A stretch of 28,361 nucleotides of DNA from Coemansia sp. RSA 922 (Eukaryota > Kickxellomycota > Kickxellomycetes > Kickxellales > Kickxellaceae). Location of the stretch: the NCBI GenBank assembly GCA_027577415.1, contig JANBQS010000179.1, positions 1 to 28,361 on the forward strand, written 5' to 3'. The notes below the pieces were generated by a model, which ran no database searches, was not told the DNA's origin, and was given only the letters and a program-made list of their open reading frames with translations. Positions within the stretch are counted from its first letter, which is position 1. Each line of letters starts with the position of its first letter. Below, piece by piece: positions 16,453-26,449 of this stretch. The position numbers and the translations under genes were made by a program.

Positions 16453-17660
16453 CCTCAAGATAAAAAAAATGTAAATAGAAAAAAAGCTGTATAGAAAATA
16501 AAAAGGAACAGAAAAAATATATATATTCGACAATCTAAAAGAACGAGTTGTTGTCAAGAGCCTTGTTCATGGAAAGGGGAGGGACGCAAAGAGGGATCGA
16601 CAAGCTGTCCGTCCCTTTTTCACATATTTTTTGCCACTCCACCCACTCAGCCTCTCAAAATAGTTCCACCCAATATGGAAACAATTGCCGATGCTTGTCT
16701 ATTTTCCGACCACATGACCGCCGGACCACGGACCACCGTCCGCACTGTACTAAATACTCTAATAGTGCGTCCGACCTCCAATCCTGCGGACAATGTATTG
16801 CTACTGCCCATATCTCTTGTGTTTGTTTGTTTGCTATTTTTTTTCAAGTGTGCTACTAGCCATAAAACGGGCTTACTGCTTAGAGAGAAATGGCGCCAAC
16901 AAACCATCATCATCTGATGTAGCATAAAGCTGGGGCTTTGAATCAGCTGACTGATTTTGGTACTAGGTTTAAGTATATATGGAAAGAGAGAAATATTAAT
17001 TACTTGAAATAATCAACAGGTAGGTGCACCCAAACTTTATACACGTATTTAGTACGACTAAATCAAGTGCTAGTAGTACTTACATTGTCCTTAGATACCT
17101 TTTCAGAACTACATATCAGAACAGTTAGTGAGCAAATCGCCGTTTACTTGGTTGTGGTTGCTTCTATTCACAACAAAGTTTACTAGCAGCCAGCTTTCTC
17201 AATAGCTTTTGGTGTCCGAGGTATGGCATAGGAGCAATAAACGGTTTTCTTTAGTTGTTTTTTGTCAATAAATTATCAGTTTGTTATTAAATCACCACAC
17301 CTACAACATTAACTATCGATAATCTTTCTTTTTTTTTTTTTTTTTTTGGTTCACACAAGGGTCACGCTGGTGAATACAAAAGAACCGGTATCTGCATAAA
17401 TGCAGCGAATAATGGTTATGTCACAATACATGGAAAACAATAGATGATTTGAAGACATCGAAAAGGCAGGCACCATGTCCGTCTCTTTAGCCATTAAAGA
17501 ATCGGATACAAAAGGTGCAATTGACGCGTGGTTTGAGAAAGAGCTTTCAAAGAGCTCTTTTGGGAAAAGAGCTTCAAAGTCGTTTTGGGCCAAGGTAATT
17601 TCTTCAGACAGCCTTGCAGAACCCCTTTCTTCACTCTTTTCTTAGAAAAACATTTTTTTC
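16453..17660. other. Long mostly non-coding stretch
   Basis: About 1.2 kb between the disordered-protein gene and the F-box-like gene. It holds one doubtful small gene (16675-16917, listed separately), an AT-rich segment at 16920-17330, and a T-tract of about 19 bases at 17329-17347. A minus-strand open frame at 17351-17593 has no recognisable domain. Confidence 0.4.
16675..16917 (+). CDS. Possible small membrane protein (80 aa)
   Basis: A candidate only. An ATG in fair context (CAATATGGAA) follows a pyrimidine-rich leader and opens 80 codons. The first 40 residues are polar (AGPRTTVRTVLNTLIVRPTS). A hydrophobic span follows (about 44-60, VLLLPISLVFVCLLFFF), then a basic tail ending KWRQQTIII. 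The shape would suit a tail-proximal single-span membrane protein. No homologue is recognised, no intron is evident and there is no paralogue here. A chance open frame is quite possible. Confidence 0.25.
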   Translation: METIADACLFSDHMTAGPRTTVRTVLNTLIVRPTSNPADNVLLLPISLVFVCLLFFFKCATSHKTGLLLREKWRQQTIII

Positions 17661-17671
17661 ATGTACTTATA

Positions 17672-19348
17672 ATGCTTTTAGACCTCCCTACTCACATTAT
17701 TGCACGAGTTATTTCTCTAGAAGCGAATATATACCGTGATGGCCAGTTTATTCCTTTTGCCTATAATTCGTTGAACCGGCAAAACCTATTCAAAGCGCTT
17801 GCATTATGTCAAAAAACGAGGTGGATGTCCATACAGGCTATTTGCAAGCAAATGTATTTCTTGTGTAGCAGCAATATTGGTAGACATAAATACTCGCTAG
17901 ACGATGGATTACCACTACAAGAGGTTATTGCATATGATTACAACAAATACGTGAAAGGAATACTATTGGATGTGACGTACGAATATATTCTGAACGGCAC
18001 TGCCTTGACTATGCTGAGAAACGCCAGCTATACTCACACAAAATTTGACAATGTCAGATCGGTTATTGTGGACATATCTGTAGAAGACCCGTCTAACATA
18101 CCTGATGACGAAACCTGCACTATAAACATCAATGCCTTTAACAAACTTCTCCACCGCCTGTTTCCCAAAGCACAGAGCTGTATAGTAGAAAGCAGACGTA
18201 AAGTAAAATCATATCCAGCTCAAAGAACCTCACACTATAACAAACTAATTGGGGGACTGTTGGCGGACAAGACAAATGTTTTCTACAATGTAGAAGACTC
18301 AAAAATTAGGCTAACCAGTCCACCAGCAGTACCAAATCTCTCAAGCATTGAGATTCATGGATACTGTAGTGTCGACATGTGTGTAGAGATGGCTCGAAGG
18401 AATTGCCTGACACTAGAGTGTTTGAAATTGAGATTTATAAATACCGGGGCGTTTAACAAGCTAATTGATGGCGCTGATGATGTGGAATTATGCTACCCTC
18501 GTCTAAAACAGTTGTGCTATGAAAATTGTTTTCCTGAACTTTTTCCAACAATAGTGTCACCAAATGTGTTCCCCTTTCCAGCCCTTGTTGATCTAACTTA
18601 CAAATGTATTGATCAAGACGGTTGGTGTGAAATGTTGCTGAAAAGTCATAAACAGTTAGAAAGATTACAATTAAAGATTTGTGGGCAGACAGCCATGGCG
18701 CTTTGGCAAAGTAACGTGTTTGTTAATAACGGGCTGCCACTTGTCAAGCATATTACGTTAGTCCTTAGTATAAACGATATTGAACATGATTTAGAGCAGG
18801 TTGCTCTATTATATAATAATGTGTTCCATATGGCTCCACTAGTCGAATCACTAAGTATTGATACGCATAGAAAGTCTACACTGCCACCTATGTCTACTAC
18901 ATTGACAGAATCACTACATATAATTAATGTGCAGTATTTAAACGTTAGTGTTGCCCCAATTCCGATATCTCTACTTGCGCAGATACTCAAAAGAGCGTCC
19001 AATTTATATTGCATTGAGTTGAAACCTTATTTAGATGATATCAATCCCACCGGTGAGTGCTTGGAAGACGTGTTTGGCGTGGATATTGTAAACATGCTTT
19101 GCGACGCTACAAAATGCATTGCACCGAGACTAAAATATGCCTGCGTAAATGATTTAAACCCAACAAACTATAACTCGATAACTCATTATTGTTATTTGTT
19201 GGCTATCTCTTGTCCTATGCTACTTGATATAAGCTGCGGTGGATTTATCCAGCAACTTGAAAGGGCCCAACATGAGCTGGTGGGTCACAAAATGTACTCG
19301 CCATACAAATCCAACTTGGAGCAAATATGTTGGAATTGTCAACTATGA
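17672..19348 (+). CDS. F-box-like/leucine-rich-repeat protein, intact (558 aa)
   Basis: A single-exon 558-residue gene. The start MLLDLPTHIIARVISL resembles the fungal F-box/F-box-like helix (LP.hii..v). After about residue 230, irregular leucine-rich stretches recur, for example LSSIEIHGY, LECLKLRFI, LVDLTYKCID, LERLQLKICG, VESLSIDTH and PRLKYACVNDL. This layout recalls large expanded families in Kickxellalean fungi. Such proteins usually act as substrate receptors of SCF ubiquitin ligases, but the F-box here is weak, so this is inference. A three-codon upstream frame (ATG at 17661, TAA at 17670-17672) overlaps the start codon by one base. Codon use is AT-rich compared with the housekeeping genes. 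The neighbour at 19512-21308 is a diverged relative on the other strand. Confidence 0.72.
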   Translation: MLLDLPTHIIARVISLEANIYRDGQFIPFAYNSLNRQNLFKALALCQKTRWMSIQAICKQMYFLCSSNIGRHKYSLDDGLPLQEVIAYDYNKYVKGILLDVTYEYILNGTALTMLRNASYTHTKFDNVRSVIVDISVEDPSNIPDDETCTININAFNKLLHRLFPKAQSCIVESRRKVKSYPAQRTSHYNKLIGGLLADKTNVFYNVEDSKIRLTSPPAVPNLSSIEIHGYCSVDMCVEMARRNCLTLECLKLRFINTGAFNKLIDGADDVELCYPRLKQLCYENCFPELFPTIVSPNVFPFPALVDLTYKCIDQDGWCEMLLKSHKQLERLQLKICGQTAMALWQSNVFVNNGLPLVKHITLVLSINDIEHDLEQVALLYNNVFHMAPLVESLSIDTHRKSTLPPMSTTLTESLHIINVQYLNVSVAPIPISLLAQILKRASNLYCIELKPYLDDINPTGECLEDVFGVDIVNMLCDATKCIAPRLKYACVNDLNPTNYNSITHYCYLLAISCPMLLDISCGGFIQQLERAQHELVGHKMYSPYKSNLEQICWNCQL

Positions 19349-19511
19349 GTCTATTTAACAGTAGCCACGGAATAGCCGGATTCAATGTCCATAAGTGAGA
19401 GCGAGATAAACACTTGTGTGGACCTCTCGATAAACATCGTTGCATAGTCATAAATTGTTAACGATAGTATCATGAGCAACAGACACTAAAAGTTATTAAA
19501 ACATTCAATTA

Positions 19512-21308
19512 CTAATATCCCCAGCTGCTAAACAAAAGGCGCCGCAGACGAGGCGCGTGGTCCTTAAACCCATCTGAATCGATGGCCCGTCTCAATTCAT
19601 ACATATACTCTCTAAACTCATCCTTGGGCGGGACGCAGTAGTCGAAATTTGGGCATATCAACGCCAGCAGCAGCGGGAACCTCGCAGTTTCGGAGACATA
19701 TGCAGAAGTCTTACTGATATGCCAGCACCGGAATCGCTGACCCATGGGCTTGTAGTTCGAGAGCATGTATACCGGAAGCTCTTTCTCTCTGACATTGGCA
19801 GGCAATTGAATGTGATATGGCGTCCTACTGTGTAGGTCTGAGAGTAGCGGGAGCGACTTGATAAGTAGGATGGCGTTCCAGAGTGACAGATATACCTCTG
19901 GTAAGCTCAAAACTTGAATGTTGGGATAGCCGCCGAGTATCGAAATCATGGAAGGAATATCAGGCTGCGATTCACCGCAAGGAAAGCTCCGCACCGCCAC
20001 ATTAGGCGCAATGCTTAACAGCAACGACAGGTATTCCACGTATGAAGCATAATGACGCGATCCATAGTAACCAGTATGCAAAATTTTGACACACTGCAGT
20101 CTCGGGTGGCTAGTGGGTGTAAATACGCCACGTTCGACAAGCTTAACAATGTCATCGTGATTGGTTTTCAATACCAGACTCTCGAGGGTAGCCGCATTTC
20201 CCCTAAATACCGTGTCGTCACCGAACGGGCAGCGACCAGTAAGACTCAGTATCCTAAGAATAGGAAATGGTACCACGCTAGGAAGAACAGAAGATCCGTA
20301 CCTCTCGAAATCAGGATTATGTTCCAGCTTCAGCACACGCAACCGAGGGTAACAAACGTAATCGCCACCAGCATCCCTAATAAGGTCATAAGTGGATCCG
20401 TGATGGCTATAGCCAGTCATAATGCAAAGATACTCCAGCGTTGCCGCGCTCCGCCATGCCAACTTTGCAATCGGCCCCATGTCACCGACTTCTATATCGA
20501 TATGCACCAGGTTGGATATATCGTCCAATGGTACACTCAAGTAGAATTTGCCATTGGGGGTTCAGTGCACAATACGCGGAGCAAGACGTAGGAGTGGCTC
20601 AAGCAAAGTGTCAAAGAAGTCGTTGCCAGGATCATGCTCCAACTCGTCTATGTCATACTCTATCTCGATTTCGCGGAGGGTCGGCATCATCTGTTTGACC
20701 CAGAATACAAACTCGTTGATGTTGGCCTTGACTGTTAGGGCGATCTTAAGATCCTCCTCCTCGATCTCCCGACGCTTCCCCTCTAGCCAGTGGTAGTACT
20801 CGGACTTGGTATTAGCTTGCTCCAACATCTCATTCCTCTCCGCATATTGCTCGTCCCACTCATCCTGCTGCCATTGTGGCACGTAGAATTGCAGCTTTAG
20901 CTTGCGGATATCCTGGAAGTTCCAGCCGTCGAATGGCGCACTTGATAGTTTCTCCAGCGCTCGACCAGAATATACGCTCGACTTGTTAAGCAACAGATGT
21001 ACCTCTCGAGTTAGGGGGTGCAGGGATTGGTAGAACCTTTTAAGGCGACGCGATGACCAGTCTTCCCTGGGTTCATGATACCAACAATGCCTAGTGCCAA
21101 TATCTTGCGAGTTGACTCTGTAAAAAATCGCTGAAGCAACGGCCCGAAAGTTTTGACAGACATGCAGTAGTCTCATCAACATCCACTTGTACTCTACGGT
21201 ATCAGACGTGATGCCGCTAGACAAGAGTCGAGTGTTGGCCACCAGATGGTTCACTACCATCCGGACAACGTGGGGAGAAAGGAGTTGAAAAATCGATAAA
21301 GTCTGCAT
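19512..21308 (-). pseudogene. F-box-like/LRR gene interrupted by one in-frame TGA
   Basis: One continuous minus-strand frame of 599 codons. It starts at MQTLSIFQLLSPHVVRMVVN (21308) and ends at LLFSSWGY (19512), broken only by TGA at 20562-20564. The first half (248 codons) has the F-box-like helix SPHVVRMVVNHLV, then VCQNFRAVASAIFYR and a charged helical stretch (about 150-205). The second half (343 codons after the TGA) has leucine-rich repeats such as LEYLCIMTG, LRVLKLEHN, LRILSLTG and LESLVLK. The frame is intact on both sides of the stop. The nearest GT/AG pairs that could excise it are 35 or 40 nt apart and would break the frame, so an intron does not rescue it. It is either a recent pseudogene, a truncated product, a readthrough gene or a sequencing error. 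Confidence 0.7.
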
Positions 21309-21641
21309 CAATAGTATAATAATTCTGGCGAAAAAAAGTGAGGAAAAAAAAAGAGAAAAGAGCTGCTGCGGACAGTGGAGACAAATAGACAAATAGACAA
21401 AAAAAATTCTCACTCGCGCTTAAGACAATGGCACTGTTGATTTCTTGATGCGACCAAGCCACCGTACGTTTTTTTTACTAATAATAAAGCTTATCGAAGA
21501 GGAAGGAAAGTTTACCTGACTGGCGCAGAGCAATTGTTTATAGAGCTTTATGACAGTGGTGTTCAAATATATGTAGCTTTTGAGAAACCAATATATAAGA
21601 AAATTTATAACATTATATACAAATAAACAACGTTAACATCA
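21309..21641. other. Intergenic, 333 bp, nothing recognised
   Basis: An upstream region of the interrupted F-box-like gene and downstream region of the small secreted-protein gene. It is AT-rich with a purine run at 21330-21362. No RNA gene or repeat is recognised. Confidence 0.4.
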
Positions 21642-21905
21642 CTAGTTTTCAGTATCAATGTCATTAACTACCGCAGACTCGTCATTTTGCTCAATGCTCT
21701 GGTCCTCGTCAATCAGTCCCAGGGAGTTTAGGATAAGCTCATCGACTTCAAAAATGTTTGGAATACTCGTATAGGCCTCAGTAGTCGACATGGATTCCTG
21801 ATACTCGTCGCATTTGTCTACTTCAGTAAGGTATTGATCTTGCGCAATAGGGTAGGCAGAGACTAGCGCAAAAAGCGAAAGAACGAGTATACTAAACGAC
21901 TTCAT
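21642..21905 (-). CDS. Small acidic secreted protein (87 aa)
   Basis: A single-exon gene with a clean signal peptide: MKSFSILVLSLFALVSA, with likely cleavage after A17 (VSA/YP). The mature part of about 70 residues is strongly acidic (many D and E, few K or R) with one cysteine (C33), so it is not a disulfide-rich toxin or effector. It contains PNIFEVDELILNSLGLIDED, a possible amphipathic helix. A TATAAAA box lies about 70 bp upstream of the ATG, supporting expression. The protein could be a cell-wall, matrix or propeptide-like factor; function unknown. It is too short for a recognisable domain. Confidence 0.65.
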   Translation of the reverse strand: MKSFSILVLSLFALVSAYPIAQDQYLTEVDKCDEYQESMSTTEAYTSIPNIFEVDELILNSLGLIDEDQSIEQNDESAVVNDIDTEN

Positions 21906-21972
21906 GATTTATAAAATAAAAGAAGGAATGTTGGATAGTGTTTGGTCACAGTAGAGTGGCGACCAATAGTCA

Positions 21973-21979
21973 TTTTATA
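21973..21979 (-). promoter_or_regulatory. TATA box of the small secreted-protein gene
   Basis: TATAAAA read on the minus strand, 68 bp before the start codon at 21905. An ATTGG (inverted CCAAT) sits immediately downstream of it on the coding strand, at about 21963-21967. Confidence 0.5.
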
Positions 21980-22114
21980 CAAGAAAGAGGTTGTCACATC
22001 CAAAAAGACAACCCTTGTTTTCAAAAATAAACATACTATTTATAGTATTGAAGAAATCAAAGTGTACAGGTTCATTCATTAAAACGCTAAGGGAGGGTGA
22101 AAATTTCAAAACAT

Positions 22115-24227
22115 TTAATCATCAGCTTCATTTTGCACATATGCGACAGGAAGTCGTCCTTCACGGCCACCAGACAGTGCGCCTTGTATCCAGCCATCAC
22201 CTATTTCGCGAGACACGACACGGATACGATCGCCAGCAGCAAAGGACAATTCATCAGGATCCCTTGCAGAGAAATCATAGAGCGCCACGACGTATTCGAC
22301 TTTTGGTTCATTAAGTGCCAGCATACGATGCTGAATGGGTGGTGGTTTGTATTCAGACATGTCGACGTAGGAGGTGGGAACCAGGCCCTGGAGTCCATTA
22401 GGCAATTCGACAGCAGTCCAGCCAGAGGCATCAGTATCTGGTTCGACGATACGCACGCGGTCGGAGGCCCGTACAGTCAGGGTAGTTGCGCCATCGCCAG
22501 CAAAATCATACAAGACAGCGACAGTACCCACATTAGCAACTAGAGATGTGGTTGGTGGCGCTGTCAGTTGCAGCATCGGCAGGGCGGGAGGAAGTGTGTG
22601 CTGTCTAGGCAACGAGGCCTGAGAAGCAGCACCAATACTAGGCGGGGCACCAGAGCCCACCGAGTCATTAGAGAGAACCGAGGCAGAGCGCTGATGCTGC
22701 TGTTTCTTCTTGCCACGCAGGGTGCCAAACATTGACAGGAACCCGGACTTATGCTCGGTGTCAGGGCCAGGACAATTCGGCTCGACTTTGATCTGACATT
22801 TGGCGTGGCAAGTGTACTCGCACAGACTGCAGCGAGCAGCCTTGCGTTGCAGTCCGCCGATGGATTCGGCGCAGTAGTCGCAGGTACGAGAGAGTGCCAA
22901 AGTGACGGGCTTGAATGCATGCAGGCTGCCATGCGCAACAGCGTGGCCCAAGTGCAATTCAACAGCTGCGTGCAATGCGTGGTGCTGCACTGCATGGAGC
23001 TCGGCAATGGCCGAGTCTCGGTCAGCATCGGCAGCTCGCTCCAGCTCGCGGTCGCTGCCCTTGGCGCCAGCCTGAGCGCGCTGGCGACACTGTTCGGCGG
23101 TAGCAGCAGCAGTTCTCATTTCCTCCTCATCGCGCTGGGCATCGCGCTGTGCCTGGAGACCCAGGTTGCGCAAAATAGCCTGGCTCTCGCCGTCCCTCGC
23201 AATAGCATCGTCTTCGCCGGCAGCAGCATCAACGACGACGCGGAAGTCGGCCGGCTCGTCCCAGCGGCTCTGGCCAGCAGCAGTGCGGCGGCGCACAAGC
23301 TGGTCAGAGTCGGCAGTGGGCGCCACGCGGGAGACAACCGAGGCGGCGCGCTGTGTGGCAGCAACGCGGCATGAATCGGCAGCAGTCTGCATAGCCAGCA
23401 TCTGCAGTAGAAGCTGGCGGGTCTGAGCGACGCGGTGGTCGTTGATAGCCTGCATAGCGTCCATAGCCCGCGGGGTCAGCACGCGGTTAACAGCGTTCTT
23501 GGCGGCATTGGCTACGGCTACCTGCAAAATATACTCGTTCTTGGCCTGGTTGCGCAATGACGTGTCGCGGTCAGCGCGCTGGCGGAATTTTTCCTGGTCC
23601 TTTTCCGTAGTTGCCCTTTCTTGGCGCTGGAGGGACCCTGCCAGGGTCTTGGACCGAGCGTCGTAGGCTGTGCGTGCCCGGTCTTTTTGCTCGTACGTGG
23701 AGTCGCGCTCGGCCAATAGGCGCTGGTAGCCGTCTAGCGTTTTGCGCCGTGCCTCGGCCAGCCCATCGTATGCCGCGCGAAGCTCATCGGCTATGTCACT
23801 GCTGGTTTTGGACCCTACTTGCACGTGCAGTCGGCCCTCTTCCTCCAGCCGCGCTGCCCACTCGTTGACTGCCGACGTCAGCTCCAGTGGCCCTGAGCCC
23901 TCTGCCTCGGCGTCTGTCAGAGCCAGGCTGTCCATGCCGCTGCCGCCGCTGCTCTCGTACAAACCGGCTAGCTGTTGCTGGAAGCCCTGTGCCAGCTCCA
24001 CTACCTTGCGCCCGTACTCCTTCTCTGCTGTCGCCTTTTCAGCAAGCAGCTTGGCCAAGGCGCCATATACCTCTATCTGCTTTTCTGTGTATCCGTTAAT
24101 CGCTCCAAACTCATTTGGCTACAAAATATAAAACACGAACTATTAGTATTGTCGCGTCATTCGTGCAAAGTGTCGCGATTACGTAGTAGTTATATTTGCG
24201 TACCTTGAGTTCAGACCCAAATGTCAT
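22115..24227 (-). CDS. BZZ1: Bzz1-like F-BAR, C1 and double SH3 endocytic adaptor
   Basis: Two exons: 24204-24227 (only eight codons, MTFGSELK) and 22115-24118. They are separated by an 85-bp intron with donor GTACGC and acceptor TTGTAG, phase 0. The joined protein is 675 residues. The F-BAR domain (about 1-270) begins FGAINGYTEKQIEVYGALAK, which only makes sense with the tiny first exon. A helical stretch follows, then a C1 zinc-binding domain (about 409-458, HAFKPV...CDYC...CSLCEYTCHAKC...C). The two SH3 domains lie at about 539-597 (VAVLYDFAGDG...VPTSYVD) and 615-672 (VVALYDFSARDPDELSF...LPVAYV). This is the yeast/S. pombe Bzz1 order. Bzz1 binds curved membrane and activates WASP (Las17)/Arp2/3 actin assembly at endocytic patches. 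Confidence 0.92.
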
Positions 24228-24367
24228 TGTATGTGTATTTTTTTAAACGCAGCAGAAACCGAGCCTAATCGAGGCAACAAGACAAAAAAGAATGAAAGAA
24301 AAAAGTAGTGAATTTGATACGAACGGAGAAAGAAACGCATACAATTCCTTCCCCACACCCAAGTTCC

Positions 24368-25309
24368 TTATTTCCTCGGGTAAAGGCACGCAAGCAAGAG
24401 GACGCCCACAATGCCCAAGTAGACGAGCTGCCTGAGGAGATGTGGGGTAGGCCACTCGAACCGTGGTTCGGATACTTTTTGAGTCCGAACGGAAACCGCC
24501 ACACTCACAAGCAGCGTAGCCGTAGGAACCAGCCCCAGCTCAGCCAGCGTCCGACCATCGTCGTCACCAGTCAGTACGCGACGCGGAGGCAGCATAGTAG
24601 CGATTCCCGCCGGACCCAGCTCCTTAACCACATACGCACGCACCTCAGAGAACACAGCCCTTGCCTCGAACTCGGCAGTCAGTGTTCGTCCATCGCTGAC
24701 ACGCAGCAGCAAGTGCGCTCCAGTCCTGCTCTCAGCCACACCCTCCTTTCTCTTTGGCGCCACCTGCTTGTTAGGCCCATGAACGTAGGCGTATCCCTGT
24801 CGGTCGTCCTTAAAGTCGCTGACTGCCTGCTTTACACGCTGCATATCGCCCCTACGCCGACTAACCAGGAGTCTGCGCAGTCGTTCGTTCTCGATAGCTT
24901 CGAGCGATCCCATATGTACTGAGCCTCGGGGCTGCGTGCTAGCGTGGAGCTGAGCTTGGATCTCGGCCAATATGCGAGTCTGCGTGATGTTGGGTCCGCA
25001 GACTACGGCGTTGCCAGCAGAGTGGGCGATGCAAACGCTGAGTGCTTGTACTGCAGGGAAAAGCCGCGTAAACGCGTTCTCTTCCTCGGTACGCGCTGAT
25101 AGTCGCACGCAGATGCAGTGCGCCACTAGTAATGAGCTAATCTCGCTATTGTCAAACGCACCCTGTAGCTGCTTGCGGTGCTTTGCGCCAAGCGCTAGGC
25201 CTTCGTCTAGCACGCACACTACGAGTAGTCGGCCTTGCTTGAGTGCATCGCTGGCTGCCTTGAATACTCCGCCTGTCTGCCATATCGGCTCTACTACTGG
25301 TGTCTCCAT
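24368..25309 (-). CDS. UBX-domain protein with C-terminal membrane anchor (UBXN4/erasin-like)
   Basis: A 313-residue gene. I chose METPVVEPIW (25309) as start; a CACAG acceptor-like site lies just before it and the upstream extension is hydrophobic leader. Residues about 1-130 resemble the thioredoxin-like UAS domain of UBXN4 (FKAASDALKQGRLLVVCVLD...LFPAVQALSVCIA). A basic helical linker follows (ENERLRRLLVSRRRG). The UBX domain (about 198-270) runs LLLRVSDGRTLTAEF...MLPPRRVLTGDD...LAELGLVPTATL. A single membrane helix is at about 294-310 near the C-terminus. UBX proteins recruit Cdc48/p97; UBXN4 does so at the ER in protein degradation (ERAD). The p97-binding loop usually reads FPR, but here it reads PPR, so affinity may differ. 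Overall assignment is good; exact orthology is inferred. Confidence 0.8.
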   Translation of the reverse strand: METPVVEPIWQTGGVFKAASDALKQGRLLVVCVLDEGLALGAKHRKQLQGAFDNSEISSLLVAHCICVRLSARTEEENAFTRLFPAVQALSVCIAHSAGNAVVCGPNITQTRILAEIQAQLHASTQPRGSVHMGSLEAIENERLRRLLVSRRRGDMQRVKQAVSDFKDDRQGYAYVHGPNKQVAPKRKEGVAESRTGAHLLLRVSDGRTLTAEFEARAVFSEVRAYVVKELGPAGIATMLPPRRVLTGDDDGRTLAELGLVPTATLLVSVAVSVRTQKVSEPRFEWPTPHLLRQLVYLGIVGVLLLACLYPRK

Positions 25310-25621
25310 GGCTGCTTCTGTGATATAAAAGAAATGAACGTAAAGGGGAAAGAGAAGAAAGGAGGCTTTGATTCCCAACTGTCTGTTTCATCCCGCAGTA
25401 ATTGAAAAAATATTACTCCACTTGGCGATCTTATCCTATCAAATCCAGTTAGGGTGATCCATCCTAGTTTAGTGTCTACGAGCACAATGGCTTGATGCTT
25501 TCACAGTTGTCGTTAAGAGTAGCAACGACGATAAGCTCGAGGGACACCACATCTCTCTTCTCTCCACAGTACTACTTTGCTATTTTACTCGAACGAAAAA
25601 AAAAAAAAACTGTATTCTAAG
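25310..25621. other. Divergent promoter, UBX gene / RNase H array
   Basis: 312 bp between divergent starts. TCTCTCCACAG near 25559-25569 looks like a 3' splice site, so the first RNase H gene may have a 5'-UTR intron. An A-tract of 13 bases lies at about 25598-25610. No RNA gene is recognised. Confidence 0.35.
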
Positions 25622-26122
25622 ATGTCGAATTATAACGGGAGACCAGATATGGAGATCTACACCGATGGTGCATGCCACAGCAATGGCCAGCGCTCAGCCT
25701 CTGGCGGTGTTGGCGTGTACTTTGGTCCTGGTGACTCGAGGAACTATTCCGGCTCCTTGTCCGGCTCCAGGCAGACGAACCAGCGTGCCGAGCTCGCCGC
25801 CATTAACCAAGCCGTCTCGCAAGCCAACGAAAGTGCTCGTGGCTACAACAGTCGCCCCACTGTGGTCATCAAGACTGACTCGCAGTACAGCATCGACAGC
25901 CTGACCAAGTGGAATCACACCTGGGATCGCAACGGATGGGTTAACCAGGCTGGTAACCCAGTCGCCAACCAGGATCTTATCCAGGGCACTTTAAACCAGA
26001 TCCGCGGTGGTAACTGTGACGTGAGGTTTGAGAAAGTCAGTGGTCACTCCGGCAACAGGGGCAATGATGCCGCACACAATTTGGCTACTCGAGGCGCCCG
26101 CAACAATAACCGCCGCCGCTGA
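25622..26122 (+). CDS. Ribonuclease H (type 1 fold), array copy 1, all catalytic residues present
   Basis: A 166-residue single-exon RNase H domain protein. All four acidic active-site residues can be placed: D15 (YTDGAC), E57 (TNQRAEL), D86 (KTDSQYSI) and D149 (GNDAAH), with H142 in SGHSGNRGND. This family cleaves the RNA strand of RNA:DNA hybrids. Typical eukaryotic RNase H1 carries an N-terminal hybrid-binding domain. Here there is none, only about eight residues before the first strand, so the protein resembles a stand-alone bacterial-type domain. The tail is arginine/asparagine-rich (NNNRRR). The start MSNYNG was chosen over an upstream in-frame frame that reads the A-tract. It heads a tandem array of four related genes. 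It is likely active; cellular compartment unknown, no clear presequence. Confidence 0.9.
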   Translation: MSNYNGRPDMEIYTDGACHSNGQRSASGGVGVYFGPGDSRNYSGSLSGSRQTNQRAELAAINQAVSQANESARGYNSRPTVVIKTDSQYSIDSLTKWNHTWDRNGWVNQAGNPVANQDLIQGTLNQIRGGNCDVRFEKVSGHSGNRGNDAAHNLATRGARNNNRRR

Positions 26123-26449
26123 AATCCTTTTTCTTTATCACTATTGGGATTGATATCACTGTCGTTTGAAGGAATAGTGCAAAAAAGCCTCACTTTTTTG
26201 TCTTCTTTTGTATTCATCAATCAACATCATTTATTTACTTTATTAACGAACGTGAAAATATAATTCTAAGAAAATATAATCTACATCCCCTCCGACTCCC
26301 AGTAGGCCAAGCGTTTCGGGCAGGAGTATACCTGGCAAGTGCCACTGGATTTTTTTAATTGTCAATGAATACTCTACCTCTCCTTTTTCTCTTCTCCATT
26401 ATCCCGTTTTTCTTTTCTTTTCTTTCTCTCTTTTAATTTTATTCTTACT
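26123..26449. other. Spacer between RNase H copies 1 and 2
   Basis: 327 bp. A segment at 26165-26207 (GGAATAGTGCAAAAAAGCC and a T-run) resembles one after copy 2 at 27009-27048 (GGATAGTACAAAAAAGCCAC), showing that the duplicated unit includes 3' flank. The last 60 bp before copy 2 are pyrimidine-rich, a typical fungal leader. Confidence 0.5.

Noticed and set aside
17351..17593. Minus-strand 80-codon frame just upstream of the F-box-like gene
   Set aside because: No recognisable domain, and its start region overlaps the leader of the plus-strand gene; likely chance.
20534..20573. Small intron removing the TGA of the interrupted F-box-like gene
   Set aside because: The available GT...AG pairs (35 and 40 nt) are too short and shift the frame.
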